Assembly: GCA_029962745.1 (NCBI GenBank)
Contig: CM057158.1
Coordinates: forward strand, 11,091,089-11,155,088
DNA length: 64,000 nt
Source: Echinometra lucunter
Lineage: Eukaryota > Echinodermata > Echinoidea > Camarodonta > Echinometridae
Reading direction: 5' to 3'
Shown here in pieces: positions 24,020 through 37,280 of this stretch. Both the position numbers and the translations under genes were made by a program. The notes under the pieces are model-generated. The model was not told the origin of the DNA. It made no database searches and saw only the letters and a program-made list of their open reading frames with translations. The first letter of the stretch is position 1, and every line of letters starts with the position of its first letter.

Positions 24020-26953
24020 ACCGTATAAGCTGAAATTTTCGCAAATTTCGCGAATTTCCCGAATCACTCACCTAGCGGGAATTTAACAACATGCAAAAAT
24101 ATCCGCACGTTTGCTTTTTCTGCTTTAAGGACGTTCCACAGTTAAAAAGGAAATCCATGTCATTTCCTCCAAATTTTGCATAGAGTTACTTTGGTACCTA
24201 TGTAGGCCAAAAATGCAAAAAATAATATAGGTTCATGTGCTTATTTTTTTTCTACGGGACTTTGAAGTTGCCATAATTTGATGGCAGATAAAATGACGCA
24301 GGACTTCAAGAGATTTAGGCCTCTATTAGACCTCACGATTTTGACAAACGAGTATAAATCACTTTTACTCTGTAAAAATCCTATTAAACTTCATCAAACT
24401 TTCCATATTTGTAGCGAAATGTATGACAAAGGTGGAAAGACTGTTTAAACTGCGCCATCTGTACTTCTCTTTAAACTAGCAGCGCCCTCATGTGGTGAAA
24501 ATGGTGCCAAAAAGGACAAAAACAATAATCGTAGAGGCTTGGAATCTACACGAAAAATAAAAAGGACAGTTTAAGCTGCACTTTATTCAAAAGCCATGTC
24601 ATTTTCATGAAAATTTGCAAAGTTGTAGAGGAATGCCTACTAAAGGGGTAAGCACATTAAAAAGGGGGGGTTCATGTGCTCGTTTTCAAGCTGTCGGCGC
24701 CCTAACGGTTGTGAATCAGCTTGAAAACCACAAAAACGCACCAAAAATACTGAGAATCTAATTAAAAAATACGGCCGATTCAATTTTAGGGTCCCAAACA
24801 TTCAAAACCCATGTTCATGTTCATCTTTCTCTCTAGTACTGTAGAAGAAAGTATACTGAAGAGATTAAAACATTAAAAGAGTGGGGTCCATGTGCTGTTT
24901 TTGAACTATCATCGCCCCAATAGTTGCGAATTGGCTTGAAAACCACAAAAACGCGCCAAAAACATGCAAAAGGCTGAGAATCTAATCCAAAATACGGCCA
25001 ATTTAATTTTATAGTCCCAAACATTCAAAACCCATGTCATATTCGTCTTTCTCTCTAGAATTGTAGAGGAAAGTATACTGAAGTGAAAAGATTAAAACAT
25101 TAAAAAAGTGGGGTCCATGTGCTTGTTTTTGAACTATCATCACCCTAATAGTTGTGAATCTGCTTGAAAACCGCAAAACGCGCCAAAAACATGCAAAAGG
25201 CTGAGAATCTACACTGAAAACGAAAGTTGGTCAAATGACTAAAAAGATTAGTCATTCACTATGTCTTATTTGACTAAGAAATAATTAATCATTTGTTCTT
25301 AAACTGACTAATATTAATTATTCATTCAAATTATGTCTTATTTGAGTAATCCTGGAAATAATTAGTACTGCGTGAGAAAGAATTGGTCCGTAAATAGTCC
25401 TACACTGAAATCAGTTAGTCTTACATTAGTCTTTTTACTAATCATTAGAATGATGACATGACGTGGTGCTGAGGTAAGCTGTCTGTCATGGGAACTAATT
25501 TCACACATGCATATTCAAATTTTATATATACCTTTTAAAACAATGACGGTTCTTGACACCCTGAATGCTTGTCATAGGCTTGACTGACATAGCAACAATA
25601 AGTGTACGCAAACTTGATTCCAAGTTATTTTTATAGTTAATAGACCTGTTTACTAACATATTCAAATTTTATGCATACCATTCAATCATTGGTTGTTGTT
25701 GACAACCGGAAAGCTTACCAAAGGCTTTCAAGACAGAGCAACAAGATTAGTAATGTTACCCAAGTAGGCAAGTAATAGTGTTTGTTCATTACTAACAGGT
25801 TTAAGGAATATTTCCTCATTAATTATTCTATAGTGCAGACGTCCGGTCCAGGTTTTCCTGAGATTATATAAACACCTTTCATTGGACTTCTCAATTAAAC
25901 ACAGGAATAATGCCTGCAGAAGTAGGTAAAAATATCCCCTCAGGTATGCAGTATTCAGTTTTCTGAGAGTAGGGCCTCCAAAAGAGGGGTTTTCCCATCA
26001 AAGAAAGCACACGAATTGCGAACCGCGAGCAATATTCGCCGATTCACATTAAATTTCATTACACAATGCTATTGTTATTTGAACATAATCACTGTGACCA
26101 CATAATTTGCCATTAGGCAACCTAACAAATTGTATTGCTTGCCTGGCTGGCAACCAAGGAAAAAAGGTGAAGTGAGAGCCCTGTGAATCTTTTTCTAAAG
26201 CTTTAGACAGGCTTTACAATCAATGGTAATTGTTACCTTATTAACATGACGCATGTAAATCTAGTCAATTTTGTAAACCAAAACCAGCGACAGCTAGCTG
26301 CTGCGCTTCAGGCCGGCCAGCTCGGCATGCTCGGTGTTGCATTCTGCGCTGTGCACTGCGAGCAATGATCAGCTGACGCACACAGCTGATCAATCAGCAG
26401 TGCGTGTTTTAACCTGCGCGGTAGGGATGCGCAGAAACATAGCTGTGGAACGTCCTTAAGCTCTCGTCATCGGCACATTTTACTGCCATGCACTATGTGG
26501 AAAGCGCAGCAGTCCTCCATGTGCAGCATTATATCACAACACAAGGAGATATTGTCACCACAAGTTAGTTCCATAGTGACCTCCAAAACCCCTATAAGAA
26601 GCCAAATCTGCTACCAAAAATGCGGAGTCGGTGCCATTTTTCCAAAGCATGCGGGGCCTTAGCGGGGTGGTGAGAAAGAGAGTCACAGAAAACGCGCTAT
26701 GAATCAAGAAATCAGAGGTTTTATGATGGCTTTTTTTGTTTATGGCAAGCTACGAGTGTGATGGTATTGGCAAAAAAAATTTGAAAATAAATCCTCCAGA
26801 TTTGCTGATATTGCTCTTTCATGTACAAATAAGTGTACTGCAAGCCCCGTCTTGCTACTGCTCTTGCGCTCGCGAAATCAACGACTCGCAAAAATGTCTG
26901 TGAGCCTGTGATTCGCGAAAATATCTGTACGTGAAAATATTGGCATATACAGT
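24020..26953. mobile_element. Outer element with ACCGTATAAGCTGAAATTTT-type inverted ends
   Basis: The left ACCGTATAAGCTGAAATTTT with repeated TTCGCGAA motifs is matched in inverse by GCGAAAATATCTG and AAAATATTGGCATATACAGT at about 26915-26953. The TTAA-flanked element 24129-26455 sits inside, so nested insertion is inferred. Confidence 0.55.
24129..26455. mobile_element. TTAA-flanked DNA transposon (Kolobok- or piggyBac-like), non-autonomous
   Basis: The left end GGACGTTCCACAG is preceded by TTAA (24125-24128). The right end CTGTGGAACGTCC is followed by TTAA (26456-26459). The interior holds three to four tandem units of about 215-227 bp (landmark GCCCTAA/GTTGYGAAT near 24696, 24909 and 25136), each with a GAAAACCRCAAAA motif. 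A G+C-rich patch at 26280-26400 contains AGCTGATCA repeats. No transposase frame is seen. The 13-bp inverted ends starting GG favour Kolobok over piggyBac, whose ends start CC; this is inference. Confidence 0.75.
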
Positions 26954-27319
26954 CGTATTGATATAACTAACATTTACCATCCTTTCCCATTCACAGACAG
27001 AAGCCTATGTATCGCGCACTGTAAGGGGAATAATAAACCATCCAAAATCCCTGTAATTTGGGGACTTTCACTTTTGGGGTACGTCCCTAACTGTTAGGTT
27101 TATTTTTGTACTGTTGTACCCTCAAAATAACAAATGAAATGTCAGGAGTCTAAGGCATTTTATCATTATACCCTGCGAAAACCCATCCAGAACGCAAAAT
27201 ACAAAAATGCAAAAATTAAAGGTGTATCTTGACATATTGGAGTAGAATTTTATCAAAGGTCATGCCACAAGAAGATCGTATATTAATTTACAAGGTCTAC
27301 ATGCTACCCCTGAAATCAT

Positions 27320-27365
27320 GAATCGTTCGAAAAATTTGATTAAAATCAAATTTTTCGAACGATTC
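27320..27365. repeat. Perfect 22-bp palindrome with 2-nt spacer
   Basis: GAATCGTTCGAAAAATTTGA and its two following bases are followed by AA and then the exact reverse complement. Weaker inverted similarity extends outwards (CAGAACGCAAAATACAAAAA near 27190 against TTTTGCGTTCCGGA near 27393), so it is the core of a larger fold-back of about 230 bp. Confidence 0.9.
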
Positions 27366-27785
27366 CATTATTTTCCATAATTTTTTCCATTTTGCGTTCC
27401 GGACGCGTTCTTTCGTACAATGACATGAAGATAAGGCGCAGACATGTCATGTCCCACACATTAGGCATGAGACTCCTGCATTGGGGGCTCTTGCTCATCC
27501 CCAAAAATCTCTTTCTCATGCCTACATCACAGCCTATCCCCATATATATTATACCCAACGCCTGGCAATCTCACGGTTCCCTGCCTAAAATCTCACGCAT
27601 TGCTTGGCATTTCTGAACATGCCTAACACCAGTAATATATATAAAATAGTACAAAAATCAAATAGCAAATCAAAATTTATAACAAATCTGAAAATTAAGG
27701 GCTTGCTATTAAGCCTGAGTTGATTTGGTTTGAAAGCCGCTGCTCGATCGTCGCTATCAAGCCCCGGCCTGTTTTGGCTAAACCG

Positions 27786-28394
27786 GCACATCGATGAAAT
27801 AAAGAAATATAAAGCAAAATGACAGTGTCAAAAGAGTTTGAAATTCAACCAACTACTAAAATTCTATTATAGGGTCTAGCTTTCACACAATATTAAGTTT
27901 CAAACCTTAAATAAATGAAATAGAACAATGGAAATAAGATTAGCATGCTGGATTTCTTGCGTTTTTATCTGTGTCTACGATATTGTTTGATGTTAGGAGG
28001 CCACCATATTGTAAACAATAAACAATTTATATGCTTGTTCGCTGCAAGATGGTGCTATATCGCTGGCTATATCAGAGCCCTTGATGCTATACAACCGATC
28101 TCCTGAATTCTGATCGGTTGTGATCGGCGATATAGCCAGCAATGTAGCGCTATTTTGCGGCAAACAAGCATACATATTGTTTATTGTAAACAATATGGCG
28201 GCCTACAAAAACGGATAAAAACGCAAGAAATCCAGCACGCTAATCTTACTTCCATTGTTCTATTTCATTGTTTTAAGGTTTGAAACAAAATATTGTGTCA
28301 AAGCTAGACCCTATAATGGAATTTTAGTTCTTAAACCAGTTGAATTTCAAAGCCTTTTGACACTATTATGTATTTCTTTATTTCATCAATGCAC
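27786..28394. repeat. 0.6-kb fold-back element with arms of about 290 bp
   Basis: Almost the whole element is an inverted repeat: for example TTTCTTGCGTTTTTATC (27952) against the inverted GATAAAAACGCAAGAAA (28215), and ATTGTAAACAATAAACAAT (28009) against its inverse at 28175. The centre contains AACCGATC/GATCGGTT inverted around GAATTC. No frame is evident. It lies about 1 kb upstream of the dysbindin start. Confidence 0.85.
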
Positions 28395-28921
28395 CAGTGT
28401 TCGACCGGAGCAAAGCCATCAAGCCGCAGTTTACAAAAAAATTGAAATGACTCTGGCTCACTTGCTATGGGCTGTTCACCAGAAAAATGCTTCTCACTGA
28501 GGTCTGATGTCTGTATTCACATTCAAATCAATGTTACTTCAGGTTGGCGTTGTACAAATAAGCAATGACATTCGACAGTCGAACGATCCTTGCTACATGC
28601 TATGCATCAACTTCAGTCTCTAAATGGAGGTGGTCAGTAAGTGGAGCCATACGTAGTCTCAGTGTAACAGCCACCGATATGTGAAACTTAAGCTTTCTGT
28701 CTAGTTGCTAACTATGATGCGGTGACAAAACTTTGGGCACATTTTGATTTTCTAAAGAAGGTAATATATAATTCACAGTTTCTCAAATTCTATAAAAAAA
28801 TTATTCCAATTACTAGATACCAAACATAAAGCAAAATTTGAGACTATGAATGGGCACAAGAAGAAAACTTACCGGTAATTGATAAAGAATTCCAGAAATA
28901 TCAATCACTAAGTCACTTTAA

Positions 28922-29273
28922 AGCCGGCACACACTGCACAATCCGACTGCGACCCAATTTTCGAACATATGGCATTTTGCACTAAAATGGAAATTTTGGT
29001 TAACTGCAAGCCTTGTGGTCTGAGTAAAGGCCGAATCAGCTTCAAATCTTAGCCGATCACAAGATTGCTATGACTTCACTACAATTTGGAAGTGATTTTG
29101 CTTTTATTCCTACAGGGAGGCTCGCAATAGCTTGGAATTTCAATTTTAATGTTCATACGACTTTTCGGAACTTTGATCATGAAGATTTTACATATTTGAA
29201 TGGTCATATCAAATGCTATAACAAATTTTTCCAAAATCGGATTGTAGTCAGATCGTGCAGTGTGCATCAGGCT
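28922..29273. mobile_element. MITE with TAA target duplication
   Basis: AGCCGGCACACACTGCAC on the left pairs with GTGCAGTGTGCATCAGGCT on the right, with further inverted similarity (CAATCCGACTGCGACCC against its inverse near 29240). TAA occurs on both sides (28919-28921 and 29274-29276). It ends 170 bp upstream of the dysbindin start codon, so it could supply promoter-proximal sequence. Confidence 0.75.
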
Positions 29274-29446
29274 TAAGTCACAATGAGATGAATTCATTAT
29301 CCCATTGTAACTTAACATTTGTGCAGTGCATATGCACTTGCAAACATGCATTATTTGAAAACTATTGATATGCTTTCTTTTTGTGTGCTTTTCCCCCCAT
29401 TAAACTTATTTTCATCAAATCATAAAATCTTAGAAATTGAGGAAGC

Positions 29447-29660
29447 ATGTTTGACCAGTTCAAGGAAAAGATACATTCTGTCCAACTGGACCTGAATGCT
29501 GGGTAAGTGCATTAACCTTTTTTCATGATGAGAATTTGTTTAATATCACTTTTTCTTCTTCAGATTGGCAATCTCTGTATTTTTTTCTTTTATTAAAATA
29601 TTTTGGTACTGGTAGCATTTACAGAAGGAATGTGAATTGACAGAAATAAATTTCATTCAA

Positions 29661-29696
<36 letters not shown>

Positions 29697-32600
29697 AAAA
29701 TTGCCAATATGTTGCCATTTTGAAGTGTTTAATGGTTATGATTCCTCTCCCCCCCCCCCTCCCCACAATTCCTTATGTCATATGGCAAGTGGTAAGGCAA
29801 AATGAATGTATACAGTTTGTGGAGAAATAATTGATCTTTCTGCAGCACTCTGTATCAAAAGTTAACTGACCAAACCAAATATTGCTGGCAATGGCAAGTG
29901 TCACAAGTGTTAGAGAGCAGCCGAACCTTCCTAAATAAATTTAATCCGATAGGTACTCATAAATACTACTTTATCATACATTTTGGAAATGTTATTACTA
30001 TTGCTGTTGTTATTGAATGTGTTAGAAAAACTTTATTTTTCATAAATCGATGATTGATTCATGAAGTGAATTGTTTGTCCTGTGTGCCCTGACAGCTTGA
30101 AGTCACTTAGCGAGAAGGCAAGAGAGGTTGGGCGATCAAAGAAGTAAGTGATTTTCGAATCTGATTAATCTTTATAGAGTATCCTGCTAAGTTGAAAGGT
30201 ATCTTTTTTTCAATATTATTATTATTTTGTTGTTGTTTATGAAAATCTGTTGATCCTACAAAAAATTGTTATTATTGATTTATCAACACTGTTATAATTC
30301 ATTGACAATCCTAAGTAATTGTATTGAAAGTTTGTTATATTGGACTGTTAATTTTACAAGCTTTTGGTATCAGTAGGTTCTATTTACTTGTAGTATATTG
30401 AATACTTTCTTGTCTATTTGATATCACATTTTAAAAAAATCACTGTCCTCGTTTGATATTCAATTGTTATCAATATTGTTTTATTTTATAGACTGCCTGG
30501 TGAATTGCATGTTCTTGATAGCAAGACAGCTGAGTAAGTTCCTCTGCAGAGCAAGAATTTTTTTTTTTCTAAAGGAAGATTTCAACATTGCTTATTGTCT
30601 TGGTAGTACTTGTAATCATTGTTTATTTGTAGACATATTTTCAAAGACATTGTTTTCTTTTAGAATAATCAATGTACCAGAGAGAACAGAAAGTTTAATC
30701 AAACAAAAGTGTGAATAAAGCAAAATGAAGCATACAAAAAGGACTCAACAAGTTCTGATTAGCTACAGCCATTAACTGGACACAAGCCTTGGTTGCCAAT
30801 CTGGTATACTCCGCTGTAGTGACCAGATAGATGGCATGATACTATTGTTTTGACAAGGTTATTATGTCAGCTCAGAATAGGAGAATAAACATTAGTGTTG
30901 TTTTAGTTATCATTCCATTCTAACATCAACTATGTATTCTTTTTTATTTTCCAGTCTTTCAGCTTTGAAACCAGAATGTGTTGATGCTGGAGATGAAATT
31001 TTAAACAGGTAATTTCTTTTTTTTTTTAAATAAAAAGAAAACTCAGTCTAAAAAGCAATGCAGTTTCTTTAAAATATCCATTGTTACCTTTGCTGAACTC
31101 ATGAAAAGAAGCTTAAAAGTTAGTTGTTATTTTCTAAATGCTTCTGATGATTATTTGATTGCTGCAGGATAAAAATAAGAATGTCTTTACTGGTCATTTT
31201 AAGGTGTCAATTAAAGGTTGTAGGTCAGTGATAGGTTGCAAGGTTTTGAACTCACAGAAGTAAAGTAAATGGCAGTTTCATATGCTTTTTTAATGAGCAA
31301 TTTCATTGCAAGTTGCATAATGTATTTGAGTGCCAGGTTATCAAATTTCTTTGAAGGGAGATGAAACATTTCACTATTAAAGTTCAGTTGTCGTGGGTGT
31401 TCTTTTTTAATTTGTCTTTTCCAATATACTTTTGTAGGTTTCAGCAGATGTGGACACAGCTTCATGTCAACATTGAATTTTCTGCCGACAAAGCTTTGGT
31501 AAGATACAATATAACAGCCAATCTTCTTGTAAATACAAGTCAAAGGTTATGTTCAGTTTTAATAAGCCCACAAAAACTCTTTGTCATGTTTATTTGCTTT
31601 GAGATAATAAATATACAGAGAAAACTAAGATGGTGAGAATTTTTTCATTTCCTTTATTTCCATTAATAGTTTTAAATACATATGAATGAAGATACAAAGT
31701 ATAAAATCACAAGATGGGGGGGGGGACACAACGAGAAAAGCAAAAAGTTTATAAGCAGCTGCCACCTTAGTATTGAAATACAATCTCGTATATATAGTAT
31801 TAGAATATCAAACAAATGAAAGGCAAAAATTAGTTTGGATCTTGGGACAGAGGTGTCAACTCCAGCAGCATTGACTAACATTAACACATAAAATTCATCT
31901 GAAATCATGGATGGAATATTACATGATCTAGCATCTTTTGATGCAAGGCAGACATTGTTGACTATATTTAACCCATTGAGCATGATTTGATTCTAGCATA
32001 ACACGCTTTTTCCATAGACCCTAGCCAGAGTTTAGTGTTCAACAGCTTAAGCAGTTTCATGCAATTTTTTTTTTTTCCATCAAAACTGTGCATCAGCATT
32101 AAGTAAAAGCCAAGCTATCATGGAGAATCTTTAAAAAAATTAAAACAAATGTGTGATAATTAAAGCAGGCAATTACTAGTCAGAAGAAAAACAATTGGAG
32201 AAGAAATAATGTTGCTCTTGTTTGTTAGCACTCGCGTGGCTTTTGTTGGTTTCATATTTAGCCCTGTGTACTGAATATGCAGTGTTAACAATTTTGATGG
32301 ACTGTTTTTTTGACCTGATTACTCTACTGATATTTGACACACACAACAGGGTATGAATCCTTGCACTTGTGCAGCATTTTCATTTTAAAGTGGTATATCC
32401 AAATGAGCCTTTACAAGACATTAATCTAATTTGCTACTCTCCACCCAAGTGCTGTAAATGGATTCCCAGTACGAAGAATTTTTGAAATTCCTGTCTTATA
32501 AGGGTATGGTTGGATCTACTACTCATTCACTGCCTTTAATTAATTACATTGTATCTCAGAAAATATATGTAAATTTTACCCTGCTTTTGCCTCACTTGGG

Positions 32601-32982
32601 CAGAAAATGCAGCTGATTAACATCTTATGCTCAGATAGTTAACTCATATAATACACACGGAAATGTCTGCGACAAAGGCATGTAATGTTTTTCACTGTGC
32701 GCCAGTGCAAGCTCATTATTTAAACCGACCCCCACTCTCTATTGATTTAGCACGTAAAGTGAATGGAAACATTTTATCATTTTCATCATCATCATCATCA
32801 CACATACTTTTCTATTTTATACGCAAGAAAGCCATTGCGCAAAGGTGGTCGGTTTTAGAAAAAGGTGGTCGATGAGTAGTAGAGCTAATATACATATAGC
32901 TCCATAGAGCAGTGGTAAGAATAGAAGTCACTGCTTCTGTGCTTCCAAATCCTGAGGAAACATTGCTATTTAAATCTAACTT

Positions 32983-33017
<35 letters not shown>

Positions 33018-36000
33018 AATCATCATTGCATAATTATTGTAGAAAAAAAGTAGTGGTAGCATCATTATTATTTTTCTGCACATTTTACATAGAAAACTGA
33101 CAAGGTCATCCTGGAGTTGGTTGAACAGCATGACAAACAGATCCAAGGGTGGAAGCAGCTACAAACTAGATTACAAGAAGTACCTGACATGGTGACACAG
33201 GTACAAAACCTGGCAGTCACACTAGGTAAGTCAAACAATGTTGTGTTTCATATCCGTAACAATAAAGTTTATTGTTATGGATTTGTCTTAAATTGTGCCA
33301 ATTATAGCTATTACGTATGAAAGAAACCCTTTCCCACCGAAATGTTAACCCGGCATCCTAGGTCATAGGTGTTTTTAAAGGTTAAGGAGTTTTAGGAAAA
33401 TTAACGATAATATAAGACCACAATTTTCGGAATGTAAAGGGAGTTCAGGGTGCCGTTGCATAAAAACTTGCTATTATAACTTTGCCATCGATGGTAACTA
33501 CCATGGTAACGTTGCTAAACAGCCAATCAAAATATAGTATTCCATGAAAGTTACCATCGATGGCAAAGTTACCATAATAGCAAGTTTTATGCAACGGCAC
33601 CCAGTTGCATAAACACCGTAATTCATGCATGTGTACATGAATGGGTCTACTCACTAGTTGCTTTTATGTTAGCTGATAATATATGTGAACTCACAGTTAT
33701 AGAAGTAATATTTGAAGCTTATATGTTGAATACTAGTGACATGGAGTCAGCAACAGAGAGTGCAAGCTGCGTCGTAGGGATTAAGTAAGTTATTAGGATA
33801 AGATGCACATGTGAATCCGTTGGGTTTTGAACATCAAAATACTCACATGATGACCCTATCTTTGCCGAAAATCATATACAGTACAAAGCACAGCACACAT
33901 TTATGGGTATGTGGGACTTCGTTCACATGTGGTATCAGAATTTAGTCCAAAGTGTATATTTGGAATAATATGGCAATGCAACCAAATGATAGATCCACTT
34001 AGGCGTCTTAGAAAAATACCGTGGTGCGAAAAGATGTGTCCGGAATGCAAAATGGAAATCGTTGAAAATCAGAATTTTCAAATACAGATTAACAATTACA
34101 TGTACATGGATAGCATGTATACCATGTAAATGAATACACAATCTTGCTGTTGAATAATATTGGCTGAAATTTCTTTCCAATATGTCACAATAGACATTTT
34201 AATTTCTGCATTTTTGCTTTTTGCATTTGGAATGTGTTCTTTAGCACCAAGTATTTCCTAACACGCCGTAACCCACAGCACCTGAAAACCAGTCAAAAGC
34301 AAGCAGTCAATAAATTTACAGTGGCTGGAGTTTTATTTGTTGTCAATCCATCCACTTGCAGGTAAACTGGAAGCTGACTATGAGGAGATTGAGAGCATGT
34401 TGAAGAGTTTGGAGGACACCTGTGAAGAGGAGGAGTTGCTAGGCAACAAGAAGATACAATTGGCAGAGTTCATGAGATACAAGGAGCAGAAATCGTAAGT
34501 AGAGGCTACCAGGTATTCTTGGATGAAAATGTTTGAAGATGGTATTGGCTTGTATGGTTATTCAAACTATTGTGAAGTAAACAGAAGTTATCTAGACTAT
34601 TATTAGTGATATTCTCTTTTTTGTTGTTATATAAAATTTACCATGGACATAATTTATATATTATGTAATGAGATTTTGTACTTGGCCAAGAAGATTATTT
34701 CACATTCATACCTTTGGAGAAATATTGAAGAACATATAAACTCTTTTCCACCGTTGTTTCAACTAATTTTTAGTTCCACATGCCTCTTGTGGCAAACCAA
34801 GCAAGTGATCTACAGTAACTGGAGATCAGGTCATGGGAAAGGAATTTCCTGAAGTCCTTTCCTTGGGTTTGATAAACTTTAATTATCATAACCAAGTCTT
34901 CTAATTGGCTGACTATGTGTTTTGTGACTATATTGACATTACATTTACCTAGATTAGGAAATTACTTGATTTTTTTTTGCATAAAGATATTAGCATTCTA
35001 CTATCTCTTCTATGCTTTGAGTATGTTCAGTCAGATGTACATGTTATACTCCAATTATTTTTTAGAATTTTTATGAACCATGGTAAAAATATCCCTTGGT
35101 ACATGTACTTTGTATTACTCCTGGTTACATTCTTTACAGTAATGTAGTTTATATCTTTGTGTATTCCCGTATCATCTGTATCTTATATGTTCTTTTTTTA
35201 CTCTATGTAGAAAAGAAAGGCAGCAAAGGCGAGGTAAGCTATGTCATGTAATTAATAAATATTAGGGATATCAGTTGAAGACTTCAAATTTACTAGGATT
35301 TGTAAAAATGAACAGTCCGACATCGCTTATCTGGCCCTCATTTATCCAAACTCTTCTATTAACCAGCCGCGTCTCCCAGCCAGCTTCCCTCTTATATTCT
35401 TCATCCAATTCATTAAAAAGCCTAGGAGACGGGAAACATTGTGGGCAATTTTCCGTTTTTTTTTTATTTCATTTTCATCTCGTACAAACAGAAAGATATT
35501 ATTGATCATTTACAATCATCCACAACACTAACACCAAGGAAACAGATATTTTACAGCAATTAGACTGCTCTACCCTATAAATATTCATAGAAAAGGGGGG
35601 TCCCACTACATTACTCTCATATCAGGCCAGTGCACTTATACGGATGGGCGCCAGTCCCGACGTGGCCGGATAAGCGAGGTCGGACTGTTCTATGCTATTA
35701 AAGAATCACAGTTATTTAACAAAAATAATGTATGATGGTAGAAATTAGCTAGAACTAAACTGTCAAAATGTAAATTCAGTTCTTCATTTGCACTTAAAAC
35801 TAAGCAGCTTCAAAACATGCATTGTGTCCTACAGTTGGGTCCATAATCTCAATTGAATGCACATATTGTACCTGCCTTTAATGTACTTTCCAGAGCGCTT
35901 GCTGGATGAATACAACCAGAAGTTTCGTAGAATAGAAGACCTGGAGGATGCTAAGAAGAAAGAGAGACAGAAAGCCTTCCAAGAAGTCTTTGCTGCTGAC

Positions 36001-37280
36001 ATGGCTCACTATCGTACACATGGGAAAATGACAGGTACAATTAACTGCTTACCAATTACACTATGTCTGCTTGTGAAATTCCCTTCCTGGCTATGTAGGA
36101 AACATTTCATTTAACGGACTTCAGGCATTTAAATGCAGAGTACACGGATACCCCCCTTGACCTTAATTTGACATGATTTTGGTTATTTAGAATTTGTAAT
36201 ATGTTGTTCTATAGAATCTATAATACTTTTATTTTCCATGTTGTTTCATATTACATGTAGTTAATTAGTTATTGAGAGTTAGCAGTGAACCATTTGATTG
36301 GCCCACTGGAGTTCTCAGTGAGGGCCTGCTGCTCAGCACATTAAATGATTCCATAAATGTCTGATGAAGCTGTTGTTCACTTTTATGTTGTGTATATACA
36401 GAAAAAAAGGAAGTAAGTTGGTTGTTAGTGGTCAGTGTGGTGTATTATACAGTTGTAATTAATCTTAACCCTTGTCCATTTTCTTAAATAGTTTTGATGG
36501 AGTGTGTATGTGTAGACTTTTCTCTCCTACTGCTGCTCATTTCTCTGAGGTTTGTGGTTAGTCTACATCTCCAGACATTTTTCATGGGAGTTGGGAGGTT
36601 CATTCAGCCCACAGTTAAAGCTTAACAAGCATCCAACCTTACAGATTTCCCCTTCTCCTCCCCCGAGCCCTTCCCAAGGTACTTTCTCACTAATATAATC
36701 TTCAATAACTTATTATTACAATTGAATATATCTTTTGGTTTGTTAATCCCTCCTCCAGTATATTAATTCTGTAGCATAAGGCTATTACAGAAGTAAAGGT
36801 TCTTTGTATTTTATTCATTATTTTCCTTCTTTCACAGCACCGGTGACTCAGTCATCCCAGGACCTAGAAAATAGACTTGATGACCTAGCGATTGACATCG
36901 GTAGAGATGACCAACAAGCCCTAGATGACTTCTTAGGACCCGACGACGATGATGATGAACAGGGTCATAGTCGGAGTTCAGCCAGGAAAAAGGTTACTTC
37001 AAAGAAGGATCATGTTGAGGAAGATGAGAGCAGTGATGATGACGATGATGATGACGATAATGAGGAGGAGGATGGAGAAGAGGATGAACCTAGAGACAAG
37101 CCTACAGAAGATACGATAGCGATGGATGAGACAGAAAGGATAGAAGATGGACAGGGTGGAGGAATAGAGAAGCAAAGACAAGACACTGAGGGGAGTGATC
37201 TTTGCCCCAAGAGGATACAGAAGCTAGAGATGAAGCAACTCATCAATTCACGATCCAACAGTAGATCAGGCCCCATGTAA
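29447..37280 (+). CDS. DTNBP1: Dysbindin (BLOC-1 subunit 8), complete ten-exon gene
   Basis: Exons: 29447-29502, 30096-30143, 30492-30533, 30955-31008, 31438-31498, 33093-33225, 34362-34494, 35211-35233, 35894-36034, 36838-37280. All introns are GT-AG, phases agree, and the sum is 1134 nt (377 residues; human about 351). The N-terminus MFDQFKEKIHSVQLDLNAG followed by LKSLSEKAREV matches the dysbindin start. Residues about 88-215 form the heptad-rich coiled coil (VILELVEQHDKQIQGWKQL, then ADYEEIESMLKSLEDTCEE). Next comes the conserved ERQKAFQEVFAADMAHY and the dysbindin-domain core DDQQALDDFLG. The tail is an Asp/Glu-rich low-complexity stretch (about residues 270-310). Dysbindin is a subunit of BLOC-1, which acts in endosome-to-lysosome-related-organelle traffic and synaptic vesicle function. 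Exon 8 is only 23 nt. AATAAA occurs ten bases after the stop (37290), although a longer 3'UTR is likely. Confidence 0.93.
32420..32505 (+). mobile_element. SINE body fragment in dysbindin intron 5
   Basis: CAAGACATTAATCTAATTTG, CTACTCTCCACCCA and GGATTCCCAGTACGAAGAA match the body of the SINE at 9540-9950. The tRNA-like head is missing. Confidence 0.55.
32985..33020. repeat. (ATC)n microsatellite
   Basis: About ten ATC/TCA trinucleotides in dysbindin intron 5; a shorter run lies at 32779-32800. Confidence 0.95.
33449..33601. mobile_element. 153-bp palindromic MITE, CAG target duplication, dysbindin intron 6
   Basis: GGTGCCGTTGCATAAAA...CTTGCTATTAT on the left and its inverse ATAATAGCAAGTTTTATGCA...CGGCACC on the right pair over about 60 bp. 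An inner CCATCGATGG is repeated in inverse, and CAGCCAATCAAAAT marks the centre. CAG flanks both ends (33446-33448 and 33602-33604). Confidence 0.88.
35313..35687. mobile_element. Tc1/mariner-pogo-like MITE in dysbindin intron 8
   Basis: The termini CAGTCCGACATCGCTTATCT and GGATAAGCGAGGTCGGACTG are inverted copies, and the CAGTCCGACCTCGCTTAT style is typical of pogo/Tigger-type ends. A TA duplication is not preserved. It lies between the 23-nt exon and exon 9. Confidence 0.65.
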
